From: Paraescarpia echinospica
Taxonomy: Eukaryota > Annelida > Polychaeta > Sabellida > Siboglinidae
Direction of reading: 5' to 3'
Length of the DNA stretch: 64,000 nt
NCBI GenBank assembly: GCA_020002185.1
Contig: CM034536.1
Location: 8,292,798 to 8,356,797, forward strand
Shown here: positions 24,127-33,593 of the stretch, piece by piece
How positions within the stretch are numbered: position 1 is the stretch's first letter
Layout: every line of letters begins with the position of its first letter
The notes under the pieces: generated by a model
The model's database searches: none
What the model saw: only the letters and a program-made list of their open reading frames with translations
What the model was told of the DNA's origin: nothing
Made by a program: the position numbers and the translations under genes

Positions 24127-24350
24127 AGAAACTGATGCGGAGGAGCAAAAGAAGGAAGCAGAAGATGCAAAGAAGGAACTGGACAGACTGGCAGGAGATC
24201 TGAGGGGAAGGTTGGAACAGGACATCAGGCAGAACAAGGTGAAACTGGACGCAGACGGCAACAATGATGACGTACAAGTGAAGAGTGTGAAATTTACACA
24301 AGCAGAAGTGGGCTGTCTGCCTGGGGAACAACAAATAGGCACTTACTGTG
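24127..24350 (+). CDS. Right receptor copy, coiled-coil exon
   Basis: Acceptor TTTCTGTAG, donor GTGAGT, 224 bp. Apart from a 9-bp deletion, one synonymous change is all I see relative to the left copy. Confidence 0.8.
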
Positions 24351-27067
24351 GTGAGTATTGCTCCCTAATGGGTGAAAATTGCTCAAAACTAACCTCAAGT
24401 TAGAGAGAAGTAGTCTCTCTAACTCTAACCCATCTCAAACAGGGAGTGAATTTCAACACTGTTGGTGCTTCAACCAAAAAAGCCAAAGTTTCAATTCATG
24501 TTTTAATTCTGGGAACAAAAAGTAGATGCCTAAGAAGTGTGCTATGTTCACGGTGAGATGGCCGCACTAGTGAGACTGATTTCCTATATTTTATGGCTAT
24601 GCCACATGAAAAAGTGTTTCTGATAAAAAATATTTGTCAACAAATTGTTATCATGAATATGCTGATGGAGGCGTTTGTGATTATAACTTGGTCGATATTA
24701 TCAACAGTCAACAACTCAAGATGTCTACCAGTTGTATTTCTTACAAGCGGCAAACCTGTAGATAACTTCAGTTTGCTTGACATAAATCATAGTTTTCACT
24801 TATTGTGTCGGAACAGATATTTAGAATGGGATAATGAGGATGCCAGAGAAAAAAAAATGATAGTCTGTCAACATGGTGTGGAAGGAGCACAACAGAACTG
24901 CTACAAATGACCATTCGGTTTGGAGGGTCATGATCACCAACATCTGTGACAGACACAGCACTAAGAATTATATTTAAAAAATAAAGTTTTGTGGCACATG
25001 TTTTAAAGCATGTGCAATGAGAAACGACATCCAAATCTACCTCACGGTTGAACGAGATGAATCAATTGTGGCGGCACTGGCTAAGTGAAAATGGAACAGC
25101 AGATTACCAATACTATGAAAAGTTGCTACTATCGTATTAGAAACATTGGGCGAATTCGGCCACATCTGATGGAAGAATCATGCGAGACACTTGTTCACGC
25201 ACAAGTGACATCCCGTTTAGATTATGGGAATGCACTTCTTTATGGTCTCCCACACACAGTGATGCAACGTCTACAAAGGGTGCAGAACAGTGCCACTCGC
25301 CTAATTACTCACACGAGGAAATACGAACGCATCACGCCCGTGTTGCAGCGTTTACACTGGCTACCCGTTCATTTGAGACCAACCTACAAAGTGCTGCTGT
25401 TTACGTATTGTGTCTTGAATGGTATAGCGCCAGACTACATGAATGAGTTAATTGGCTAACGTCCCATCAACAGAACTCTACGATCTACCTTGCAGCCTCG
25501 CCTTTTGTTTGTATCGGCCTCACAAACTGTTACTCGTAGTGATCGCTGTTTCACAGTTTGCTGGGCGGTTCTATGGAACAATTTGTGACGCGATTTTTTG
25601 GAATAAGCGAACATAGGAGTTTACGCAAACACATGACGCTAAGTAATTATGTAACATTAAGTACGCTTCATGAAACTGCCCCCAGTTGGCTGTATTACAG
25701 GGGTGGCTGTATTGCAGAGGTGCCTGTATTACAGAGGTGACTGTGTTGTGTTTCAGTCGTGTGTCCCGTGGGAACGTTCTTCAAGAGGGCAAGCAAAAAG
25801 TGTGTCCTATGCGCTGAGAACATGTACCAGGAGCTGGAGGGTCAGACCCAGTGTCGCAACTGTCCCGCCCAGACCCACTCTGACAGCGGCTCCTACGTCC
25901 AGGCTCAGTGTAAGTACTTCTGCATGTCTCTCAAACGTGGCTCATGTCGTTCTGGTGACCCACCTTTCTAGACGTATTAAAAGGAAGCTGTCTGTTTCAT
26001 GTTTTTTATTTATTATTTGATATAATGTTCTCAAGATGGGCTGAGTTTATCACGATACCTTTTGATGTTCAACGATTTTCCATTTTCCGACGTTCAACAT
26101 GGCAGACTTCTTGTTACAAATTACAATGCTGGCTAATTCTGGGTAGAGGAACAGATTGTCTCCCTTTAATTAAGGCTTAAACATCCCATTTCTGGTGAGA
26201 AATTCCCACTTAAAGACAATCAATACTTGTCCATCTGCAATATTTTTCCGTCTGATGTTTGCTGATCAGTTGGGGACATTTTATATTAAATATATTAAAG
26301 AATACTAAAAATATTAATAACATTAAATACTTTTAGAATATTTGTGATGATGAATATATAACTTTTTATGATACTGATTTTATACTATTTATGAAAACGA
26401 TTTTAGCATATTTATGACATTTATCTTAAAATAGCTATTGATTTTTAGAAGAAAAAAATTATGATTCTATAATATTTTAATAATGTTTTTTATATTAATT
26501 TTACTGTTTTTATAATTTTTATGACTGATCTTATGATATTTAGGAGAATGACCTACAATAATGGTCTATTATTATAGCTTGTGATTATTTTCAAATCGTC
26601 GCTACTTATTGACTCAACAGATAGAATTTTGAGCAAGCTCAGTGAGTGCTATATTTGGCAGATACACGCACTATACAAGGTGTCATTATTATTATGCAAG
26701 TTGACGGTTGTCTCCGACACTTTCTGCAGGTATCACCGACGAAGAAGTGCCACCAAAGCCACAGTTCCCTCTCATGATTGTCATTGGTGCCGCTGTTGGT
26801 GTTGTTGTTCTCATCATCATAGTTATAGTCATCGTCGTCGTGTGCAAGCGACGCAGTTCATCAGGTAATCAGGAGCCAGCACCAAGGGGTGAGGCACACA
26901 CCAATGAGGCGTACTACATGCAGCCGGTGAAGGGGATAGAAGAGAGCCACTATGAAGACATCCCGGCTGACCACGCCCCGGACCCACCAAAGAAGGAATC
27001 AGATTACGCGGGACTGGGAAGCTCGCAGAAGGAGCCGAATGTCTACGACAGAGTGCAGCACAAGTAA
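24127..27067 (+). CDS. Receptor-like membrane protein, right copy (5' incomplete)
   Basis: Three plus-strand exons (24127-24350, 25757-25909, 26730-27067) join in phase to the same architecture as the left copy: coiled coil, one ephrin-receptor-like Cys module, TM (FPLMIVIGAAVGVVVLII...), CKRRS and a 74-residue tail with YYMQP, YEDIP, YAGL and VYDRV. The frame is open with a matching stop, so both copies appear capable of coding for their 3' parts. The 5' exons and signal peptide are missing here too. The 3' flank holds an 82-bp tandem repeat carrying AATAAA. The tail differs from the left copy at 35% of residues, with no silent codon change. Confidence 0.75.
25085..25604 (+). pseudogene. LINE RT C-terminal fragment (CR1/L2-like) in the right arm only
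   Basis: Encodes SRLDYGNALLYGLP, LQRVQNSATRLIT, RLHWLPVHLRP and YKVLLFTYCVLNG, then WAVLWNNL in a shifted frame. This is the classic C-terminal run of CR1/L2-type RTs. The left arm lacks it, so it inserted after the inverted duplication and removed half of a foldback element. Confidence 0.9.
25757..25909 (+). CDS. Right receptor copy, Cys-rich exon
   Basis: Acceptor TGTTTCAG, donor GTAAGT, 153 bp. Encodes VCPVGTFFKRASKKC and the rest of the Cys module. All six cysteines match those of the left copy. Confidence 0.85.
26730..27067 (+). CDS. Right receptor copy, last exon (TM and cytoplasmic tail)
   Basis: Acceptor TTTCTGCAG; stop TAA at 27065-27067. The exon is one codon longer than the left copy within the isoleucine/valine run of the TM. 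Its tail keeps the YEDI and YAGL pair and the final VYD but has lost the QYEP tyrosine of the left copy (K instead). Confidence 0.8.
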
Positions 27068-27103
27068 CGCATCATAGTTACACATGCCGGTGCCATACGA
27101 ACA

Positions 27104-27505
27104 CATCCAGCGCTAGTATTGCACTGTAGACAAGTCTGTGAATCATCTTCCGCAATGCTAATAGTTATGTAGTAATATGACAATAAATCCAGCACTAGTA
27201 TTGCACTGTAGACAAGTCTGTGAATCATCTTCCGCAATGCTGATGGTTATGTAGTAATATGACAATAAATCCAGCACTAGTATTGCACTGTAGACAAGTC
27301 TGTGAATCATCTTCCGCAATGCTGATGGTTATGTAGTAATATGACAATAAATCCAGCACTAGTATTGCACTGTAGACAAGTCTGTGAATCATCTTCCGCA
27401 ATGCTGATGGTTATGTAGTAATATGACAATAAATCCAGCACTAGTATTGCACTGTAGACAAGTCTGTGAATCATATTCCGCAATGCTGATGGTTATGTAG
27501 TAATA
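27104..27505 (+). repeat. 82-bp tandem repeat in the 3' flank, about 4.9 copies
   Basis: Unit starts are spaced exactly 82 bp (the TCC in CCAGC at 27106, 27188, 27270 and onward). Each junction carries ACAATAAATCC, so the array multiplies AATAAA poly(A) hexamers just downstream of the right receptor stop codon. The left arm has a single unit without AATAAA. Confidence 0.93.
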
Positions 27506-28195
27506 CGGCTTGTCTTGTTACTAATACTGTAGGCAACTAAGTTTGGATAATCACATTACTAATGTGGACAGCTAAATAGCAAAATTAACAGCTTCACAGG
27601 TGTAGATTTCCTATTGATCATGTCACTCTTATTAGTTATTAAAAATTATGATGTAGACATTCCTAATACTGTCGACAGATAAATAGCCATATGGATAACC
27701 GGACTACAAATTTTCTAGTGTAGACTGCTAAATAACATTATTGTCTAACTGCCAGTTCAGTATACAACATGTCAGTCTGTGGAATCTGCATTATAGTGAG
27801 CTTTTTGAAAATACGTTATAACTTAATGCAAGATTTTCGTTTGCACTGCCATTATATAATTACCAGCATTGGGTAAGTTCTAAAATAACTCAAGTCACAG
27901 TTTGTCTATTCTTCAAAGCCAACGGTCATCTGTCCGACTAACAACAAACAAGATCAACACTGTTGGGTTCATGTAAAAATATGACCCTGGGATTACTGTA
28001 ATTCTACATCTAATGGATGTTATGTAGCCAAACAAGGCTAGGAACAGCCAACTTTTTAAGGCAGATCACCAACTCTTAAGTACTCCTTGTGTTAACTGGA
28101 AGAGCTTTGTTAGTAACATGACACCTGTGGTACTTTCACCAAGCTGTGGAAACACTTTCATATTTTAAAATAAATTGACTTAACCATAGTAGGTA

Positions 28196-28345
28196 ATGCA
28201 GTGTTCCACTAAATTGACAGCTATCTGGGCTATACGTAGGTGGAAAATTGTTGGACTCTTGATAAGCCAAAGGCTTTTTTGTCCGCATGCTGTCTGGAAC
28301 TTATAGCTTTGGATGGCAGCCTTGTTAAATCTTTTTAAGCGCCTT
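28196..28345 (+). pseudogene. CR1-like LINE 3'-end fragment, mirror of 17046-17165
   Basis: Same fragment as in the left arm, in opposite orientation, with a few substitutions. Contains GTTGGACTCTTGATAAGCCA and ATGGCAGCCTTGTTAAAT. Confidence 0.75.
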
Positions 28346-28609
28346 ATGTTTTTATTTTCTGTATAGGTAAAATTAAAACTTAAATTACAATTAACTAAAT
28401 GCATTTGCATGTTTTATTAACTCCGAATAACATATATTTTTTATCCAAGGCCAATTTTTAAACTCCTGATTTTAAGCAGGATGTTTCAGACGCAAGGTTA
28501 TGAGGGACTCCATAATGACTGTGTTTTTGAACATCTTAAAAATCAACAACAAAAATATCTGTACTGTATGTTTTCAGAGAGAATTGTTTTTTTTGTGTCC
28601 GAATGCATA

Positions 28610-29460
28610 AAACACATAATGACAGTCTGTATTTGGACATAAACCCATAATGACAGTCTGTATTTGGACATAAAACCCGTAATGACAGTCGGTATTTGGA
28701 CATAAAACCCGTAATGACAGTATATTTTGACATAAAACCAGTAATGACAGTCTGTATTTGGACAGTAAAACCCGTAATGAGTCTGTATTTGGACATAAAA
28801 CCCGTAATGACAATCTGTATTTGGACATAAAACCCGTAATGACAGTCTATATTTGGACATAAAACCCGTAATGACAGTATATTTTGACATAAAACCAGTA
28901 ATGACAGTCTGTATTTGGACAGTAAAACCCGTAATGAGTCTGTATTTGGATATAAAACCCGTAATGACAATCTGTATTTGGACATAAAACCCGTAATGAC
29001 AGTCTATATTTGGACATAAAACCCGTAATGAGTCTATTTGGACATAAAACCTGTAATGATAGTCTGTATTTGGACATAAAACCCGTAATGAGTCTATATT
29101 TGGACATAAAACCAGTAATGACAGTCTATATTTGGACATAAAACCAGTAATGACAGTCTGTATTTGGACATAAAACCCGTAATGACAGTCTGTATTTGGA
29201 CATAAAACCCGTAATGACAGTCTGTATTTGGATATAAAACCCGTAATGACAGTCTGTATTTGGATATAAAACCCGTAATGACAGTCTGTATTTGGATATA
29301 AAACCCGTAATGACAGTCTGTATTTGGATATAAAACCTGTAATGACAGTCTGTATTTGGACATAAAACCCGTAATGACAGTCTATATTTGGACATAAAAC
29401 CCATAATGACAGTCTGTATTTGGACATAAAACCCGTAATGACAGTCTGTATTTGGACATT
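28610..29460. repeat. 33-bp tandem repeat, expanded allele, about 25 copies
   Basis: Units contain CCCGTAATGACAGTCTGTAT with frequent small deletions (for example units lacking CA or part of TGTATTTGG). Because the unit is near a multiple of three, long stop-free frames arise by chance. Confidence 0.95.
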
Positions 29461-31541
29461 GTATGTTTTCGGACATAAAACAGAATTGTTTTTTGTACTG
29501 TATGTTTTAGGACAGCTAATAATTTAATTATTTTAGGTTTCCCAATACATAGCTATTATCGTAGTAAGGTATCACTCCGACAGTTACACTGTTTTAGAAA
29601 AGATTGCGATTAGGCAGATGGTAGAATGGCAAGACCCAGGGCGAACTCAAGACCAGGGTGAACTCGTACAACCCAGTGTAGCTGTGGAATGGAAACTATC
29701 TGCATGAAGCTATCTGACATAGACAGAATTGATGTATGATGAATGACATTCCTAATAAATGTATTCTATGCGTTCACCCATTCTACTGTTGTAACATCTT
29801 ACTATAATTGAGCTTATCTATGTATGCAGGCAGGTTAACACTTTCCTCTTAGACGGCTTGAACCTCGAGCATCAAACTTTCAGGGAATAACCTATGACCC
29901 TACAATAGGACGTAAAACCTGTATACCAGGTATTTTTAAAATACCCCATAACGGTAATGTCAAGATTCTCACCTTTCATAGAGTAAATCAGTTGTTTGGA
30001 ACATAAAACATATTATGTGTGTAAAACATAACTTAATTGCAGGAACCACACCGGCATGGCAAATACTTAGGGAAAACTACCTCTACATCACTGATTTGGC
30101 AACATGACGTAGACGCTAACACAAGTCTACCCTCATGTCAATAGCATAGCAATATTATTTGACAATTCTACACTATTACATATAGGGCCTATCGATGGAC
30201 ATGAACTTCATATTCTCTCTGACCATCATTATTTTGAACATACAGTGATGCCGTGTGTTTTCTAACATTTGATAAATATTGCTATCACAACTCTCAACTA
30301 CCAAGGCATCATGTCAGGGGACGGGCGTTTTTTCTAGTTACTAATAATACTCTGCTTGCTTCTTTGGAGTTGTGAACAGGAAAGCACAAGTGTGGAAAAT
30401 ATTCTGGTCATGATAATCAAAAGGAAACCTATTACATGATTTGGGTAAATGCATGTAGATTATCAAGCCAGAGCGAATTACGTGAAATAACAGAACAGTG
30501 TTTTCCTATACACCAGGTGAGAGTTTATTAACCACCAGCCTTACGTAGTGAATCAAAGTATACATTTGTGATGTGTTCATTACACAAATAAACATTTGGG
30601 GGTTGGTTGCTTCATGCAATTGTTTGGTTATTTGTACATATTGTTCAACTTCTAGTAGGCGTACATAAAATACATATATAGTGTGGATTTATAGCCTTAT
30701 AAAGTTAATTCACCGAGTTACTCAAGTGTTCAAACACTCGAGTACTGATTCAAGAGCTGTAGTCTTCAAACAGTAACTCTTTAAAAGGGAATGCACAATT
30801 TCCATTGTTAACTGTTCGATTGTTTGGGAGGACACTGGAATACTAGTTTAGTTAAAAATAAGTAATTACTATTTTCAAAAATAAACAGCTTTGCATCTGT
30901 TTTACTTCAATTAAACAAAGACCTCCACATCTGAAGAGGAAATATATTGTTAACAGGATGGCTTATTGGTTTATAAAATCCCTGTTTTTATGCAATTTCT
31001 CATGGTAAATTTATTACAGCAAAACAGATTCAGCCTTGAAGTTATGACATTGTTAATGTATATGCACTTTGAGATTGAAAAATTACTAGAATTTGGGCAT
31101 ATTAATTACACGAAACCACCAATTGAAAGTGAATCAGTCAATGAATGAAATCAAATCATTGTACATCCCCTGTGAGCCGAGAGCGTATGTTGGGATAAGA
31201 GCAGGGTCACATAATGTTACATAACGCCTCACCAAGAGCTAAAAGTATGCATTCTTTGGAAGGTATCACCAAACTCTCTAGTTTTACAAAACAAATGTTA
31301 TAGTTCCATCTGGACCTTGTTATGGATGCTAGTGTCAACTCGGTTATTTGTCAGTATCAAATCTTAGAGCACACAAAGTGTAATACAGCAGTGACGTACG
31401 CCATTACCCCGCGTTACATGGATACACTCCTGCAATGTTACACAGGATATTTCAGTAAAGACAAGTGGTAACCATAGTTACTGTGGTCGATTGGTTACCA
31501 TGTGATACTGACGCAGCTAGTGACGGCAATTAGCTGCTGAG
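29461..31541. other. Inverted-duplication arm sequence without genes
   Basis: Mirror of roughly 14400-16610 in the left arm. Neither copy shows an exon. A short inverted motif (GTACTC.AGTGTT...AACACT.GAGTAC) around 30720-30745 is conserved in both arms. Confidence 0.5.
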
Positions 31542-31785
31542 TCAGCTGGTAACCATAGCTACAGTTGGATACCATGGCCTGTTGGTAACCATAGCTACAG
31601 TTGGATACCATGGCCAGTTGGTAACCATAGCTACAGTTGGATACCATGGCCTGTTGGTAACCATAGCTACAGTTGGATACCACGGCCAGTTGGTAACCAT
31701 AGCTACAGTTGGATACCATGGCCTGTTGGTAACCATAGCTACAGTTGGATACCATGGCCAGTTGGTAACCATAGCTAGAACTGGT
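31542..31785. repeat. 36-bp repeat with a 72-bp higher-order period
   Basis: Units contain GGTAACCATAGCTACAGTTG followed by GATACCATGGCC, and end alternately in TG or AG, giving a 72-bp dimer. About 6.5 monomers are present; the left arm has about two near 14283-14372. Confidence 0.93.
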
Positions 31786-32176
31786 AACACAATATTATCA
31801 ACCATATTACATAATTTTATATACCACAAGTCCGAAACAAAGAATACAATTTGCAGACTGTATTAGCATGTAATCATTACAAATGCATCATGCATTACAT
31901 TCAATATAAAAGAAAATAAACCATACACATTGTCTGTAATATTTATTACAAATTGCAGCCCTTCAGACACTGCGGCCTCTACAAGAAATGCATTTGCATA
32001 GCATTCCAATTTCTAGCTAAATAGCATAGTATATGTTTGCCTGCGATCATAACACAAGCGAAGGTAGTGGGTGTTGTGCCCCCTGTAATTACCCCCTGAA
32101 ATCACGCAATGTCTTCACTGGGTGTATTTGTTTCTGGGAGTCCCTCACGGTCTCTCTGAGAAACACTTGTTGACAC

Positions 32177-33497
32177 TGTGTTAGTGCTTACCTATTAATT
32201 GAATGCTAAAACTATTGTAGGCAGCATTCTGTTACATGTCACATTTATTATGAAACGCAGGCATGTCTTAAAAATAAATAATCTTAATTTGCATGAAAAT
32301 ACATTTAATAGCTGCTATAGTTATTTTAATTTATATTTCATACGAGACTTGCGATTTGCATTCGAGACTTCACTCAACCAATCGTGGACTTTACTCATCA
32401 AATATGTCATGTTGGTGTAAGTGTTTACTTGCAAGATGGTGCAGCTGATTTGTACACCAACTGCAACGGTGCAATGCACCAGCAGAAAACAAGTGACTGC
32501 TCCGTAGAAACAGTGCAGTGCACCGACAGAAACGAATACACCCATTGAATAGCCCGAACTGTGTCAACGGGTCCATGCTCCAGAACATAGGGCAATCACG
32601 TCATTCTCTCTGTCTATATATATATATACAGTTGTCTAATTCAGATCGCCTGCATCATTAAAGCCCCACGATCACCACTGACGACCACATGTCGTACCAC
32701 ACAAACATCCCTGTACAGGACAAGCAAAATATGAACGGATGACTCGGAGAGGGAAACGTCTACGGAAAGACTATGAACTGAAGACACAAACACACAGTCA
32801 CTACAGATTCGCAGGCATTTAAGCTAAAACTGGCAGCTACCGTCAAGAAGTCACACTACAAGCCAGCGAAAACAAAAATAACCACCTTCACATGCGTTGT
32901 ACTGTAGCATGATAGCACCAGTGGATTCACAGAAGACAAGAGTTAGTGAAGCACATCTATAGAATGTTTACAGGTTTGTTCCACGTCAGTAACGTTCTAC
33001 CCCTGCCAAGACCATGGCGGTCGAGTTAAAATCACGACGCAACATGGCATGTGAAAAAGATTGTACAACACATTGAAAATGTCACTGTTTTGCTGAATCG
33101 TCTGCCAAATGGCACTCATTTAATGCATAACACAGACGAATGCGTGTACAAATACATACATACACATGCATACACAGATATGGAAACGGAGTGTCGTATA
33201 TCTGACTCCAGGCATCGACAGGTATAATGTTGACCCATATGGGCTGTCTGTACACGTCACTGCTAAGTTCTTGGGGCACGGCTATACACATTCCATTAGT
33301 ACAAATAGCTAATATTTCTGATGAACTGCCTACTGTGTATATACAACACGTTTGTGTGTGTGTGGGGGAACTTCTCACACATTGTCACATACGTTCGGTG
33401 CGGCTGGAAAAATATACTCTTGGCAGAATGCGACTGAAAGCCCGAGACCCCGTCCGTGGCTCACGATGACGTTGCCATGGCGACAACAGCTGGTCCC
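32177..33497. other. Intergenic, 3' flank of Arp3
   Basis: Unique sequence between the right arm and the distal Arp3 terminal exon. On the minus strand an ATTAAA (33119-33124) lies about 375 bp past the distal stop and is a possible poly(A) signal. Confidence 0.4.
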
Positions 33498-33593
33498 CTA
33501 TGTCATCGCCCCAAACACGGGGTTATGTCTGCAGATTGACGGGCCATGCTCGTCGTAATCCGCCTTCGTGTGACACACCTGGTAAAATTCCGG
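33498..33593 (-). CDS. ACTR3: Arp3 alternative terminal exon, distal (11b)
   Basis: Acceptor TTTCTTTTCCAG, then 31 codons and TAG. Reads [30 protein letters not shown], very close to the canonical animal Arp3 C-terminus. It lies 1.4 kb past the proximal exon. Confidence 0.93.
   Translation of the reverse strand, partial: PEFYQVCHTKADYDEHGPSICRHNPVFGAMT

Larger units (their letters stand above)
22524..32176 (-). repeat. Right arm of the large inverted duplication
   Basis: Reverse-complement partner of 13993-21778. It is about 1.9 kb longer, explained by the larger satellite, the expanded 33-bp and 82-bp arrays and a LINE fragment (25085-25604) absent from the left arm. Homology ends near 32176. 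Confidence 0.92.

Noticed and set aside
24593..24910. 105-codon plus-strand frame between receptor exons
   Set aside because: It is intronic. The equivalent left-arm region does not preserve it, and it has no recognisable motif.
17958..27067. TNF-receptor identity for the receptor pair
   Set aside because: The single Cys-rich exon resembles the ephrin-receptor-like (GCC2/GCC3) repeat more than TNFR repeats, and no death domain is present.
28543..29476. A 294-codon frame with a repeated YVQIQTVITGF peptide
   Set aside because: It is produced by the 33-bp tandem repeat. The left-arm version is short and there are no splice or start signals.
31495..31866. Repeated frames on both strands (YGYQQAMVSNCS type)
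   Set aside because: They come from the 36-bp repeat; several frames are open at once, so none is supported as coding.
13993..32176. Palindrome as a missed-adapter sequencing artefact
   Set aside because: The arms differ by substitutions, indels, array sizes and a LINE insertion, and coding exons differ systematically. A chimeric read would give near-identical arms. A head-to-head misjoin of two haplotypes is not fully excluded.
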